Program-made: the position numbers and the translations under genes
Assembly (NCBI GenBank): GCA_026874595.1
Contig: CM049307.1
Location: 39,164,862-39,228,861 of the forward strand
DNA length: 64,000 nt
From: Sipunculus nudus
Taxonomy: Eukaryota; Annelida; Sipuncula; Golfingiida; Sipunculidae
Direction: 5' to 3'
The notes under the pieces: model-generated
What the model was told of the DNA's origin: nothing
Database searches by the model: none
Seen by the model: only the letters and a program-made list of their open reading frames with translations
Shown here: one piece after another, positions 26,801-40,671 of the stretch
Layout: each line of letters starts with the position of its first letter
Numbering within the stretch: position 1 is the first letter of the stretch

Positions 26801-29800
26801 CACCTTACCCATGCTGCAATCAGTGAGGGTGTTTGGAGCTGTTGCAGAGAATTTGAAGGCAACCACATGCTTATTTTTAGTCTCTCCAGTTTTATCTCTG
26901 TCACCTGGCTTGCACATCCGAGTTATAGTGAATGTTTTTGGAGCTGTGTTTGCTTGTTTTATGTGATATAGCTTAGAGCCGCCTTCCAATCTTTTCCATT
27001 AAGTTTTGAATCTGCAAGTGGGGCCTCCTGAGATCCAACTTTCTTTGATCAAAAGTAAATTCCAAGCTCCAGTGAAAATTGCATAATTTTGCGTTTCGTG
27101 GATGCCGAATAAGAACTACATATTTAATGTTCTGGGTTTTTATATGCAGAATAAACCTTTTCTAGTTTTCTTATTGAAGGTGACCTGAAGGCCTCCAAGG
27201 AGAACCCTAAAAACATCACCGACACATACCACCAGCTGGATGGGCATTCCTACCGCATCACCAAACTGTCATGGAGTGTCCATGAGGAGGGCAGACTGGT
27301 GTCCTGCTCTTATGATGGCACTGCACAGGTAGTGACACCTAGTGTACATGTAGTCAACTAAGCCTGCATAATCTCCTTCTGTTTATTGTTCCTCAGAGGT
27401 TTAATATTTTTTAATAAAATTTCTTTTTGGCAAACATATTGAGGCCCACCCAGTCTACAAAGATTATTTTCCTATGTACACACACAGGTAAAATTTGTTC
27501 TACTGGCTTCTGTGGTCTTGGAGTAGAGCACAGGTGTCCAGGATATAAAATGATAGGAAGTGTGTGCTACTACCTTGGCCAATAGTCTGAAGTTGGAATG
27601 AAATTCTGCAGATGTTAATTGTTAGTTAAGTTAGCATTAAAAATATAGGTGGTAACCTCCACCAAAAAAAAAATAAAAAACAAAAAATGGTAATTCTCAT
27701 TATTTTTGTCAAACAATGTAGTTTAATTAAAAAATTAATAACCTGTACTGCAGCATAATTTAAAAAATATATATGATTTTTAGTATGATTATTTTGTGTA
27801 ATTTTAATGGGAAATATAGATATAGATATTTTATTATAGTCGCTTGAAGTATGAAAATTATGATCCATTTCCAGGTTTGGGATGTGATGAAAGGTGTGCC
27901 ACTGGCAAACTTCAGGGGTCACCAAGGTCGTCTGTTCTCCGTGCAGTGGAGTATTTTGGATCCTGATGTGGTGTTTAGTGGAGGAGATGACTGCACTGTA
28001 CAGAACTGGAGAGTGTCTGAACAGACCCACAAAGCCCCACCTCCTCCTCCAGGTAGTCTGATGTATATACATATGTGACAATGCATCACATAATAGATGC
28101 TCTGTATTGCAACCCCTTGATTTCATTTAATAATTTCTTAACTCAAAATCACAAGAGATTTTTCTAGTTTAATATGTGTGTGTGTGTTAGAGAGAGAGAG
28201 TGAGAGAGAGAATGTATGTCCAAAGAAATAGTGTTATTCAGTGATGATTATTTTGTTGCCATCCAAACATAAACAAGTTCTTGATTGTTATGGAATATTG
28301 TATAAGTTGTCCCATTATCCTAGCAAATTAGGGAAAAAAGTGTATATATAAAACCAGCATAAGTATTTATATGATTTAGCATCATATTTTGGAGTGGATA
28401 TCATGCACAATTTCAAACACCTGTATCAAATAATGTTGGTAAATATAAAGCCATTTGTTAAATTCATTCTGCATAATATAAAAAAAATAAAAAATTTAGT
28501 TTGCTGTATTTTGTTTGTCATTTAAATGGTCCTTGGAAATTTGATAAAACATGTCAAAGGGAAGTGTCCAAGAATTTATACAAAGTAGATTCAGAGATAC
28601 CTATTAAAATATGATCCTCTGTTGTTACATGGAATGCTGTCATTTGCCAAAACATAACTAAGGTGAGAACTAATCAGATTGTATATGTAAAAAATATATA
28701 TTAAAATTACATATCAGCCCAGGAGAAGAGACCAGCAAGAAACAAACGTGGGAAGAAGAAACAGCAGCCTGTCACTCAGAGAGTAACTGAGGAAGTCCCT
28801 CAGGGAATCCCACAAGAAGACCCACAGGCAGGCGGGGATGCAGGAATCAGTCTGGCAGAAATTGAAAAACTGATACAGCAGCGTAAAGAAGAATTGATGC
28901 AGAAGGCGTCGGAGAACGGATCAACAGCTGTAGAATCAGAAACCCCTTCTGGTTTGTACACGTTCTGCATCCTTCCGTCAGAGGGTTGTTTCTTCTCAAA
29001 ATGAACCTCTTCTGATTGGAAATGGGGGGGGGGGGGGGAGACGGGGACTTCTTGTCTCAGCTGTCAAACTTCAAATTCAAAATATGTTATGATTTAAAGG
29101 GGCCCAATCACCTATCTGACCTTTATAAACTAAAGGTATAATTTATATTAAAGTTTTCATAATATGTGAGGTCCCGCCAAAATAATATTAACAAATTCAA
29201 CAAGGGCATTCGGCAGTAAGTCAGATATATGCAACCTGACACCTTAGGTTACAAGTTTTTCCCTTTTGTCAAAATTGCTGTGTTCACAAACATGTTGTTG
29301 ATAAACCAGCTCATATATCCTTCACGAAGGCCTTATAAGAACATTTCACAACCAAAATTTATTAGATTAGATGAATGATTAGATCATTAATACATACACA
29401 GAGGAAGCCAGAAATCTCATGAATTCTTTTCCAAAAGGTAGGTGAATGGGCACCCTTAAGGAAAAGCCTTCTGTTTATCTTGTAAATCTTCATACTTACC
29501 AAATATTACTTGATCTAGTAACTCCTTGCCACTAAACATTCATGTTCACATAATTTGCCTTGAAACATTTCTTATTCCACCATATTTCAATGGACTACAC
29601 TTCCCTTTTCTCTGTGTATATACCTACACCACTGGTGTTTTTAGAATACCCAGTGCATTGCAGGGACAGAATTTCTGTACTCACAATCCTTTACCTGCTG
29701 AGTCGTATGATTGTGAATAGATTCTGCACATTATGCACTTTGGACTAGGTATCAGTTGGCCTTTTCCAATACAGTATACCTATATTGTAATGCTGTTAAG

Positions 29801-32800
29801 ATGGTACCTGAAATTATATGTCAACTGATTTATAATCCTTGAATCCCATATATATCATGTCCCTTCCTTTATTAAATTTCTTTCTGAAACTGACCATTTG
29901 TTTCACAGTTTACTGAATTCAGTTCTGAAAAATCTGTCCACACAGGTATATTTAAGCTTAGCTTGGTCTAAAAAGAAAAAAAAAATATAAAGTAGTTTTA
30001 TATTTACAGATATTTAAAGTTTTAGCTTTTTATTGTTGTGCTCTTCCTCTGCAGCTGTGAGTGAAGTTGAATCTACCAGTCAGCTGTCAAGTATAGATGA
30101 CTCTGCTGCACGAACGGAACCAAGATCAGTCAGTGAAGAGAAGAGGCCCGAGGATGTAACAGAACCTGCTAATCCTGAAACCGCTGAGCCTGTCATGGAA
30201 ACAGTAAAAAAAGGTAGAGCTCAAATATTCTAACATATACCTCCTGTAATAATCATTGTAGTAATAAGATAATTACTTAATGTAAAGTTATGAAAAGTTA
30301 TAAAAATTACAGGCATTATTTTGTGTCTTTTACATGATTTATCATCATACATTGTGAACATTCAAACATATATATTTATATGTATATGTGTTTTTTTATA
30401 AAAATATTATGCTTTCACAATGCATAAAAATAGTGCATAGAATTATATATATATATATATATTTATTTATTTATTTGTTTATTTATATATGGAAATGGCT
30501 TTTTACAAAAATCACTATCATGCCATCATAATGCAAAAAAATTGAAAAATATTTAGGTGAGCATATAGATATTCTTCGGATCATTCTAACAGTGTAGTTA
30601 GAAACAAATGAGAAAATCTTCACAACCAGAACATCTGTATGAGTAGAACATAATGATCATGTTTGTTGTTTTTTTCAGTATCTGAGTCTAAGAGAAGGAG
30701 AAGATTCAAATCTCTGCTTCCAATATGTGCTACCAAGGAAAACTGTAGCAAGTTGGCTGGACAAAAGGACTGCCTTCTATTGGCTAAGTATCTCTATGGT
30801 AAAGACCAAGATTGACTGACCTTGATATGAAGTTTTCAGACTTAGCTCTTGTTAAAATTCGTTCATCTGTTACTCTTTCAGCTAAACATTTGTTATTTAT
30901 GATTGTACACAAGGTACTGAACATCCCCTCTTTTGTCCCTAGGCCATATCCAAAATATTGTTTTGAAGAATTATTGTAATTGCTGCACCTATTTTTGTAC
31001 CACAGATATTTTTTTTTTGGTTGAGTGAGCTTAGAGATGCTGACGATTAGGGCTCTTTGCTTGATCCTCTCAAAAACAATTCAAGGAGATTTAATTAAAA
31101 TATGTCAAATTTGAGTTGTTCACATGCTATTTTAACAAGAGAAGCAGCATGTGGTTACCTAAGCTGACTGGAAGTCAGCTGGTCTGGAAGTCTTATGAGC
31201 TGTAGGGATCACGCTTTGTCCATTGTTGGGCTATCCAGTAGGCCATTGACAGGGCACAAATTTTGACCATTGGACCTCGTCTTAATCTTCCTTCAAATGG
31301 GCAAAAGTTCAAGTGGTACTTTTTGGTTCTAGAGTTGGTAAAACTATTGTTTTGTTGATTAAAAGCAAGGTGACAAGAAAGTAACACATGCTTATTTATT
31401 GAAATGGTATATGCACAAAGGGTAAAATATTTGTTCCATATCTTTGTAATATGGTAAGCTGTAAACCTCAATTACATTCTGTTTGATTTTCTGTATGGTG
31501 TATTTTGCCCACTATGGCTTGATTTGAAAGATGGTGATGTCATTTAGTAACTGCTTACTTTTAATAACTGCAGCTCATGATTTTTCATAAGATCATATAT
31601 ATTTATGAGTTATTTTATTGTATTAAGGTAATGAGCCCTTACCTGAGGAGAGTATACACCTGGGATTGTTTGGGTCAAGGAGAGATGTGTACCGACTATT
31701 AAGAGCAGAAGGTAGGTTTTGAGGTCAAAGGTCAAACAGGCAATATGTGACTTGTCTTTAATTACGTTTCCTTAAAAACACTGGTAGGATTGATATTGTA
31801 GTTAGTTTTTTGTTCATGAGGGTTTCTAAATTGGTGATATTTGCTGGAGGGAAATTATCACGAAAATAATTCTTCATTATTAAGATGCCCTATCCACTCA
31901 GTTGAACTGATGCATTAAGTTGGGGCACATGGCTGAGGGGATAGCATTCCCATTAAGCTCATAGAGTGCTTGCCATGAGTGTCAATACTGTGGCATTATT
32001 GGCCTCTCATGTACATTATCTATGCCAGGAGCCTCTCAAGGCAAAAGATTTACACTTAAAATCATAACTGGTCTTTTATGTCATCCATGAATAAAAATGT
32101 TATATCATAAATAATACAGTATGTTTCATATTATCTTTATGTAACAAACAAGAATTATCATTTACTCTTTGTTCCCTTGGGTCCTTGTCAAATTGTTAAG
32201 ATTTTTGGGCATATGCTAATTAATTCATACCAGATACTTTATATATTTATATTTATATACTGTGTATATTACTGTATCCTGGATTACAAAAAAAGAACCC
32301 AAGCAAAACACTGAAAAATGAAAATTGTAAAAACTATACACCACAAATATGAACCCAACTACATGTAAACATGCACGGAGACTTACCTGTGTTGAAATCA
32401 CTGAAATGGAATACCCTGCATGTTTTAGTGTAATAAACTTGAAATTTCTTGAACACAGGCAGGAAGCATACAGGGAGAAAATTATGAAACCATGATTTAA
32501 TTTGTATAAAAACAATAGTTTTGAGTGGCTAATGTGACCTCCAGTCATTGGGCTTTTCATTCTGTTCATTCAGAACCGCGAGGTTTTAAGTCATTTATGT
32601 ACCACTTGACATCTGGTTATCACCATTAAACCCAAAGGTGGGGAATGCAGCAAAACTACGCTCCCGAGGCAGCGGAAATCTTGCGCTTCTAAAGAAGCAA
32701 CTAATTTTCACGCTGCCAGCTTTGACCGTTTATGATATATTTAGACACCAGATGGTGGTTCGTTGTTCGCTGAAAAAAACATGCATATGATGTGACAAGC

Positions 32801-35800
32801 AGCCAACCAGATGCCAATATACAAACACTTGACAGGCATCCTGGCTCCGCCCATAGCTGCACTTCAAGTGCCGCTGGATGAGAGTTAACGGTCAAATTTT
32901 AATTGCTCCCTCTGTATTCTTGCATTATCGACCGATTCGATTATGACATTATGACTGTGTTAGCGTAGCCATACATGTATCTGTTGTCTGCAGAACTGAA
33001 ACCAGCCAGCAAGGTGTGCACGCAGCCTTTGTTGTTATGTTTCTGTTGAATTACAACTCACCGGCCGGGCATCCTATGTGCAAGGCCCTAAGCAAACCAC
33101 GTCTGGGGCAATTCTCATTGAGCCTGTGGCCTGTTCAGACGGTAACCGGGGTGATGAGCTGTCACTCAAAACAAAGTGAACATGATTGGCTCCGTGTATT
33201 CCTCACTTGGCTGTGACTTCCAGCACAAGGTCTCATCTGATTGGACAAAAATACAGTGCTCCCCTCTGGTGTAGCAATTCAGGATATGAGGACATAACAA
33301 ACAGCGCTAACGATATAGGGAATTGGCCTATAGTTAAAGCGCTGTGTAAAGAGTGTACAGCAAAACAGGTCCCTATAATTTCATGGAAAATTGATAAACA
33401 TTTTATATTTTCAAGTCTACCAACCTTAAGTCATCAACCAACATTGGCTGTATAGTTACAAAAGATGCTCAGTGTTCAATATGCTTCTACATTTCTGTAA
33501 GCTTTTATTCATTTTTCACAGAGGAACACCATTACCAGTCAGGAAACATTGAGCAGGCACTAATATTACAAATATGGCGAGGCAACATCACAGAGGCACT
33601 CAGGTCCGCAGCAGATAGAGGCCACCTCTCTGATTGGCTGATCGCACTCTCTCCTATGAGTATATATATATTTTTATTTAACACCTGTTGTAGTCTTAGG
33701 AATCAATGTGGTCGATTCAAAATGCTATGAAAAAAAACTTTGTGTTTATTTTTATTAGAATTCTTCTCAAAGTTAGCCACACTTTTGAATATCAAACTCA
33801 GTTGTATGACGTATTTAAAAAACTTTTCTTTCATGGTCGAGATTCAGGTTTCCTGTCTTTAAGTTTTATGGTCTTGTTAAAACATTTCTTAAAAAAATAC
33901 TTGTCATTGCTGTTAAATGAATTTAAACATACATATTTCCTTTTTCTGTATCCAGTTTTAAACCTCTTTATTTTATTTGCTCAGTTCTTAAGTGTTTGCT
34001 TTCCAAAGAATCCAGACATTTTAATCTACTTCATTATCTCCCATTTCATTCCCTTGTGCCTTAAACAGATATCTGACCTTTACACCTATTTAATTGATAA
34101 ACCTTTACCAGAAATATATATATACTTTTCACAGACAATTTCCATTGTTTATGGTTTAGTAGCAGGTTTATGGGTTGATTGTTGAATGATCTTAAGACTG
34201 ACATATTCAGTTAGATTGCTAAAGCTCAAATAATGGAGAAATTGTGCATTTCATTATTCAAGCATGAGATTATCAGGAGTAATAGATCATACCCTAAGAT
34301 TCATTTATAGATAGGGAGGCATTTGCAGAATGACTTTGGATGACCTTGAAAGGTCACTGAGCATGGTCAGTAATATTTTGTGTTTTTGACATATTCAAGA
34401 GAAATAGAAATAAAAATAGATTTTTTTAAATTATTAAGAAAAAAAACCAGAATATTGTAGTTTGCTGTTTATTTTGCAGGTTCTCAACATCTGTGGACAG
34501 AGCTGTGTCAGAAGTATGCAGCCCAGCTGGTAGAGAATGGACAGTACCATAAAGCTACCACTTATCTCCTGGCGATACGCCAAACGCACCAAGCCATCAA
34601 GATGCTCAAACAGCACGGGTTGTTAAGGTGAGTCTGTTGTATTTATAGAGCGCAAATATAATATACAGGTGTTTGGTGTAAGATGCAGAGGCTTAAGAAA
34701 ATAAGTTTGTCTGAAGACCTTACTTTAATGAACCGGGGTTTGTGTACATACTGATAATATCCAGTAAGAAATTCCAAGTGATGGCAGCATACTTGTCTGT
34801 CATCATACATACTGTGAGAGTGAGGGACTCAAACTTATCCACATGGTCCTTTTAATATCCATGATGGGCATTATATCTGTGATTTCTTGGAGGAAAATTT
34901 GTGGTCAGCTCTGGTAAGCTACAGCTAGATTGCTTTGTCAATGTACATTTTGTAAACATTTGTAGGTATATTATAGGAAGTTTTTGGTATTTGTGTCAAT
35001 CAGAGGCCAATTCCATTATTTGCAATGGTTGGTTTTGCACAAAGTGTGCTGTTTTGACTAGGCCTAGAATTTTTTTAAATACATAATACCTTTCTCTTTG
35101 TGTGTTCCTTTGTGAGAATGACATCTCTTTCAGATAGAAGTTACGTATAAGAATTGAGTTGGATTTTGTCTAAATTTACAATCTTTAGACTTTTTAGATG
35201 TGATGTAATATATGTCAGCAGGACCACATGGTCAAAGGTTAAGTTGTTTTCAGCTATATTAAGTGTTTTGGAAACTTTTCAGCTCGCATGCATTTATTAT
35301 TCTTTCAGAGAGGCCTTGACTTTAGCCAAATTGAGGCTCTCACCTCATGACCCTTTGCTTCAGGACCTGCCGGGATATTGGGCCTCTTATTTACAGGAAA
35401 TTGGAGACACCAACTTTGAACTTATGACTAAATGGTAATGAATTGTTCTCATTTCAGTTTTACAGTGAAGCAAGTGAAACTTAAGTCATTAAAATAAAAT
35501 TGTTTTTAATTTTTTAGTAAACAGGAGATCAAACATTCTTTAATTCAGGAGGCTATGGGAGACCTGTAATTAATGCCTATACAGAATACATGGTATGTAC
35601 ACATGACAGAAACTGTTGTTGGCTTTTTGGTCAGGAGGTTTCAAAATACGCAATTTATGTAAAAGGGAAATTATTGCAAAAAATGAAATCCTCAAGAAAA
35701 AGCACCCCAACTATGAAGGTGAAGAATAATTTACACCCTTAGCCTCATAGCCATCTCATACATAATCTGTGATTGTGGTGTCATAAGGCAAAATTTTGAT

Positions 35801-38800
35801 ATTATAAATACCAACAGATTTTCATGTAATCTGTAAGACAAAGATTGAGATTATAAAAAATATGAGATTTTTTATATTATCTGCCTATAATGATGGTATG
35901 AACTCAATATTGCTGCTTGTGGGCCAGTGGTATTAAATTTTGGCTGCTTTCAGTTAAATTTCCAGTGCTTGATTACGAACCCCAGTCTGCCCAGGTTCGT
36001 AATTAATGAAGAAGCTACAATTGCTCTTCTCTGAACACTATACGTACATGGTAACCATATTAATTTGTTAAATTACACTCAATTCATTTAACATTGGTTG
36101 TACAACTAGGTTTAATACCTAATGTAAACTGTGGCTTTTTTTTATCAGTTATTTATCAGCTGGAAAAAAAGAAGATGCCCTGACCACACTCAGTAGACGG
36201 ACTAACACAGAAGTATTGGAAACAACAGCAGAAATTGCATTTGTTATGAAGGATGCTGAGACAGCCCAGATGTATGGTAACAGTCTGGTCAATGACTGTC
36301 AGGCCAAAGGTGAATTACTGGACCTGGCACTCCAATTTGTTATGAGGCACAAGGAATATTTTAAGGTAAAGTAAAAGTATTTTGAGCTACCATCACAGAT
36401 TGTTAAGAAGCTCATACACTCCTGATGCAGTCTTTATACACTAGAGCCAAGAATTGTAATCAGACCAATGAGTGTGTTGTATCCCATTGTGCATCCAGCT
36501 CCAAATTTTAACATGTGATCTGATTACACTGGTTCTGGCACAGGGTCAAGAATCAGACCAACGAGAGGGGAAGTTGCAAGTTTAAAATTTGGAGCTGGAT
36601 GCACAATGTGACATCACGCTCTCATTGGTCTGATTACAATTATTTGCTCTGTGCCAGCCCTGGTGGTGAGACCCAGAGAATATGCTGTATAATATAAATC
36701 AGCTGTTAGATCAAGATAGATCTGGAACAAATGCAGTGTGAAATTGCTGTATGAGGAGCGCAAGAGGATCAAGGGGTATATATTTTCAGGTAGCATCACA
36801 GTTTGGTAAGACATAATGGGGAATATTTCAAGATAAGTACAAGTGTTTTGAACTAATGTCACAATTTGATGAGAGGCGCTGGAGTTCTATGTCACAGATT
36901 ACTGTAAGGTACAATAGTTATTTTAAGGTTGAATGCTTGTGTTTTAAAACCAGCATTACAATTTGTTTAAAGATACTTGAGGTATTTTTAAGTTAAAGGA
37001 CAATTCATTTGAGCTGTCAGTCTATAACAAGATGCATGACTTCACAAAAATGAGTCCTGGCAAACTGCATGCATATTTAATGAGGTCACCATACCTTGGG
37101 GGCATCATGATGTTTTACCAAAAATCTGATTGATTTTCATTAAACTCATTATAAATTTTAACCAATTCAGTTTCTCACCTGAATTCATTTCACAGCAAAA
37201 TTCTTGCATATTTAATTAGATCAAAGGTCACAAGACATACAACTGGTGTATTATGCACCTTTGCGATGCTCTTGTTCATGTTTTTACAGAGTGGTTACTG
37301 TTGCCTGGTGCTGCACATTGCTGTATCAGAACATATTGAAAAATCAGATGGAGCCAAGGATGTTGCCATGGCAACCACCACTGCGGAGGGTTAGTAAAGC
37401 TCAGGTTTCAAAAATAAGCCTACGAAAACCTGAAAAAGAAGGCTGAACAATTATGTTCTTGTACATACAAATGCAATTCCTCTTAAGCAAAGTTAATATA
37501 AAGTGGCACCTTTTACAATTGAGGTTATTAATAGAAAAAGTCTTTCAAAACAAGATTTTTAGTAGAAGACATTTCTACAGTCAGCTCTGGTATCAGTCTA
37601 TAAAACATATTTGTCTTATATGAGCCACAACAAGGTGTATACATAAAATAAAATGGTCACGCCATAAAAATGATCAGAAATATAAAATTTCATTTACATT
37701 TTGCCAACCAGAATGTTGGGGGAGTTTTATGATTTTCCACTTATATAATAAAAAAAAATTCCTTCCTAATTGCTGTTTGTAATTTCACAGTACTGAATAT
37801 TTGCAGCCTGGTGTTGTTTCTAGTATATGCTAATGATAACATGCTTTTGTCCATGTATGTTTGGATTTTATTTGCAGATAATTCTGATACCTTGCCATGG
37901 ACAGCTCGATTAATAGGAGGTCAGACACTAATAAAGCATGTCATCAGTACCTGGCATTCAGAAAACATCATGAACTCTGACCCCAGTGACATCCAACAAG
38001 CTTACACCAGTTTACAGGATAAACAGTCCGGCAGACAAAAAGGAGGCATGAGAAGACCAGTGAGTTACAGTGTTAACTACTTCCAGAATGAAAAATTATA
38101 ATAATCAAGCCTTCCATATGGGAAGAATAGGCTTATAGGAACTAATGTGTTTATTTCTGTGTCAATATTTAGGTAAAAATATTTCCAGCGAAAGCTATCA
38201 ATTTCAAAATTTCTTTTTCTTCTGCCAATGCTTGCTCTTTATCTCCAAGATGGCTTATTTTCAAAATCTGAAAATATTTACCCTAGGTGACAGAAATACA
38301 TCTGATTCAGTTTTGACATTGACCTTATTCCTAAGGTCACACATGTCAAAGTCAATTATCCATTATCACTCAGTTTCAAGTATTGGGGAAAGCTTACAGT
38401 GATTATGCAGCAACTTGCAAACATCTATACAGGAATGTCAATATATATTAAAAATGAAAGAATGGTAGGGTGGAGTGTGGTAGCATAATGGTTAGGGTGC
38501 TGGACTTGTGACCACAAGGTTGTGGGTTTGGGGACTGTACTGACCATTGTCTAAGACTACTAGCTGAGTCTTTGCCAGAAGGGTGTGCTTTCTTTACCCA
38601 GGAGTGAATGGGGACTGGTCATGGCGGGGCATGCAAATGTAGAATGAATAACCTTCTAAAGCTTATGATAGCCTCTTGGGTTGTCATCAGTGATATCAGA
38701 TTATAAGCTCTCACCTTTACCTTCTGAAAGTCTACAAAGAACTGTTAGTTTATTAAACTTTAAAATTACTGATAACATTTCCTTATAAATCCCCGATTAG

Positions 38801-40618
38801 GTTCCTGTGACCTGTATTTATGTGCCGTCATTTTAGCTTCAGAAATAATCTGTCAAAATGAGTAAATGACTGCTAAGCAGTGCTGACAGGATGTTTTATT
38901 GTATCTTCCAAAACAAAGTTTTGCAGATACTGTGTTTTTGACCAAGTTCCACTGCTTTTGCTTGCGGAGAACTCTGTGACTACTGGACCAATTTTTCCTA
39001 AACTTGACCCAATTATCAGGTCACATGTGAACTGGTGCCTCACCATTTTGCCTTGACCTCTGACCTTTCCTCTCTGCAGTGCGTCCATAATTGTGTCTGT
39101 GTCCACACATTACACCACATTTCTTCAGACTTGTTTGACAGATCAGGCTGAAATATTGCACAGGTGTAGCTTTTGGGTAGCTTTATATCATACAGTAAAC
39201 TGATATACCTGCAATCATATTTCCACAGCATCCATCTGTTCATCTGCCTTTTGTTAAAATCACTCATATCTCTGCAGTGACTGGAATTATTCACCTGAAA
39301 TTTTGCATGTGTATACTTCCTGGATAGCTTTTTTGATTTTATGACAGGTAGCACCACCTACATTCATCTTCATGCTGCAGACATCCATGCTGATATCTCC
39401 AGGCTGGTTTGAAGTATCTTAATGAAATTTTGCATGACTATAGATCTTACATAATTCTTCATCAAAGCAAAACTGGTGGTGCCACCTGCAAATATTTTTG
39501 CAAACCGTCAATCTGTTCTTCTGCCTTGGATTAAAAGCACTCATATCTCGGCAGTGGTTGGACTTACTCGCCTGTTTTGTTGCAAAACTAACAACAGTTT
39601 TTGCTAGGTGTCCATCTATTCATCTGCCTAGGGTTAAAATCACTCATATCTCAGCAGTGGTTTGACTTATCCACCTGAAATCTTGCATATGTATACATCT
39701 TGGATAGTTTCTCTTTCAAATAACAGATGGTGCCACCTACAATGATGTTATGTGTCAGACATCCATGTTAATATGCAAGACGTCTTACTCTGTTTCCCCT
39801 TGCCACTCAATCTATGCCTCACTTCACCCGTCCTACTCTGATTCCAGTGGATACACAGTGGCTTGTCGACTACCCATATTTTTGTTCAAGGTGTATTTTT
39901 TTTCCACAACTTAAAACTTTCACAAATATCACAAATTTGAAACCCCTGAGTAGTTAACAGTCACCTCTCTAGAGCTTAAATCTTTTCATAACCGTGTAAT
40001 TTATTATGGAAGCATTATGCAATTTGCTGTTTCATACATGTATTTTCCAGGTACTGAATTATGCAGTGACTGAATTGACAATGTTTATCCTTGACCTCTG
40101 GAGGTCGGAGGTCAAGAAAGGCCTGAAGCACCTGGAGTCAGCTCTGAATCATTGTCACCAGTCTGGACATGACGACTTGATGGTTCTCCTCTGTCAGCTC
40201 ATAATGCCATATGGTAAGTTCTATACACAGGTTTAGACATAGAGACAGGGTAACAGAGACACAGAGATAGAGAGCCATAGACACAGAGAAAGAGAGACAG
40301 AAACACAGAGATGGAAGCACAAAAAAGACAAACATAAACAATGAGACTCAGTCTCTTAAAAAAAAAGTAACTTTATTTTATTAAATATTTGCTTTAAATA
40401 TTTGTAAGTTCCAAGACCAGTGGAGGTCTCATAAATTCGTAATTTTAATGTCATTTAATTACCAGCAAGATGAAAGAAATTGATGAAAGAAAATTAAAAG
40501 AGTTCATATTAAATATATAAAGAATGCATAAAAAATTGTTAAATTATAATTAAAAAAGCAAAGCATTAAAAGATTACTTTCACTTTTAAAAGTAAAAGAA
40601 TGTAAACATATTGCCTCC

Positions 40619-40671
<53 letters not shown>

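Noticed and set aside
27626..28126. 166-codon antisense open frame
   Set aside because: It overlaps GEMIN5 exon 14 and AT-rich intron; the sense strand has clear WD40 coding sequence.
33706..34185. 159-codon hydrophobic + strand open frame
   Set aside because: It lies in intron 19, is very AT-rich, and its F/L/I-rich product resembles no family; AT-rich bias explains it.
38463..38540. A tRNA gene
   Set aside because: The B box is degenerate and the head continues into SINE body; no cloverleaf is supported.
40138..40341. Cysteine/leucine-rich antisense open frame
   Set aside because: It reads through the AGACAGAG purine tract.
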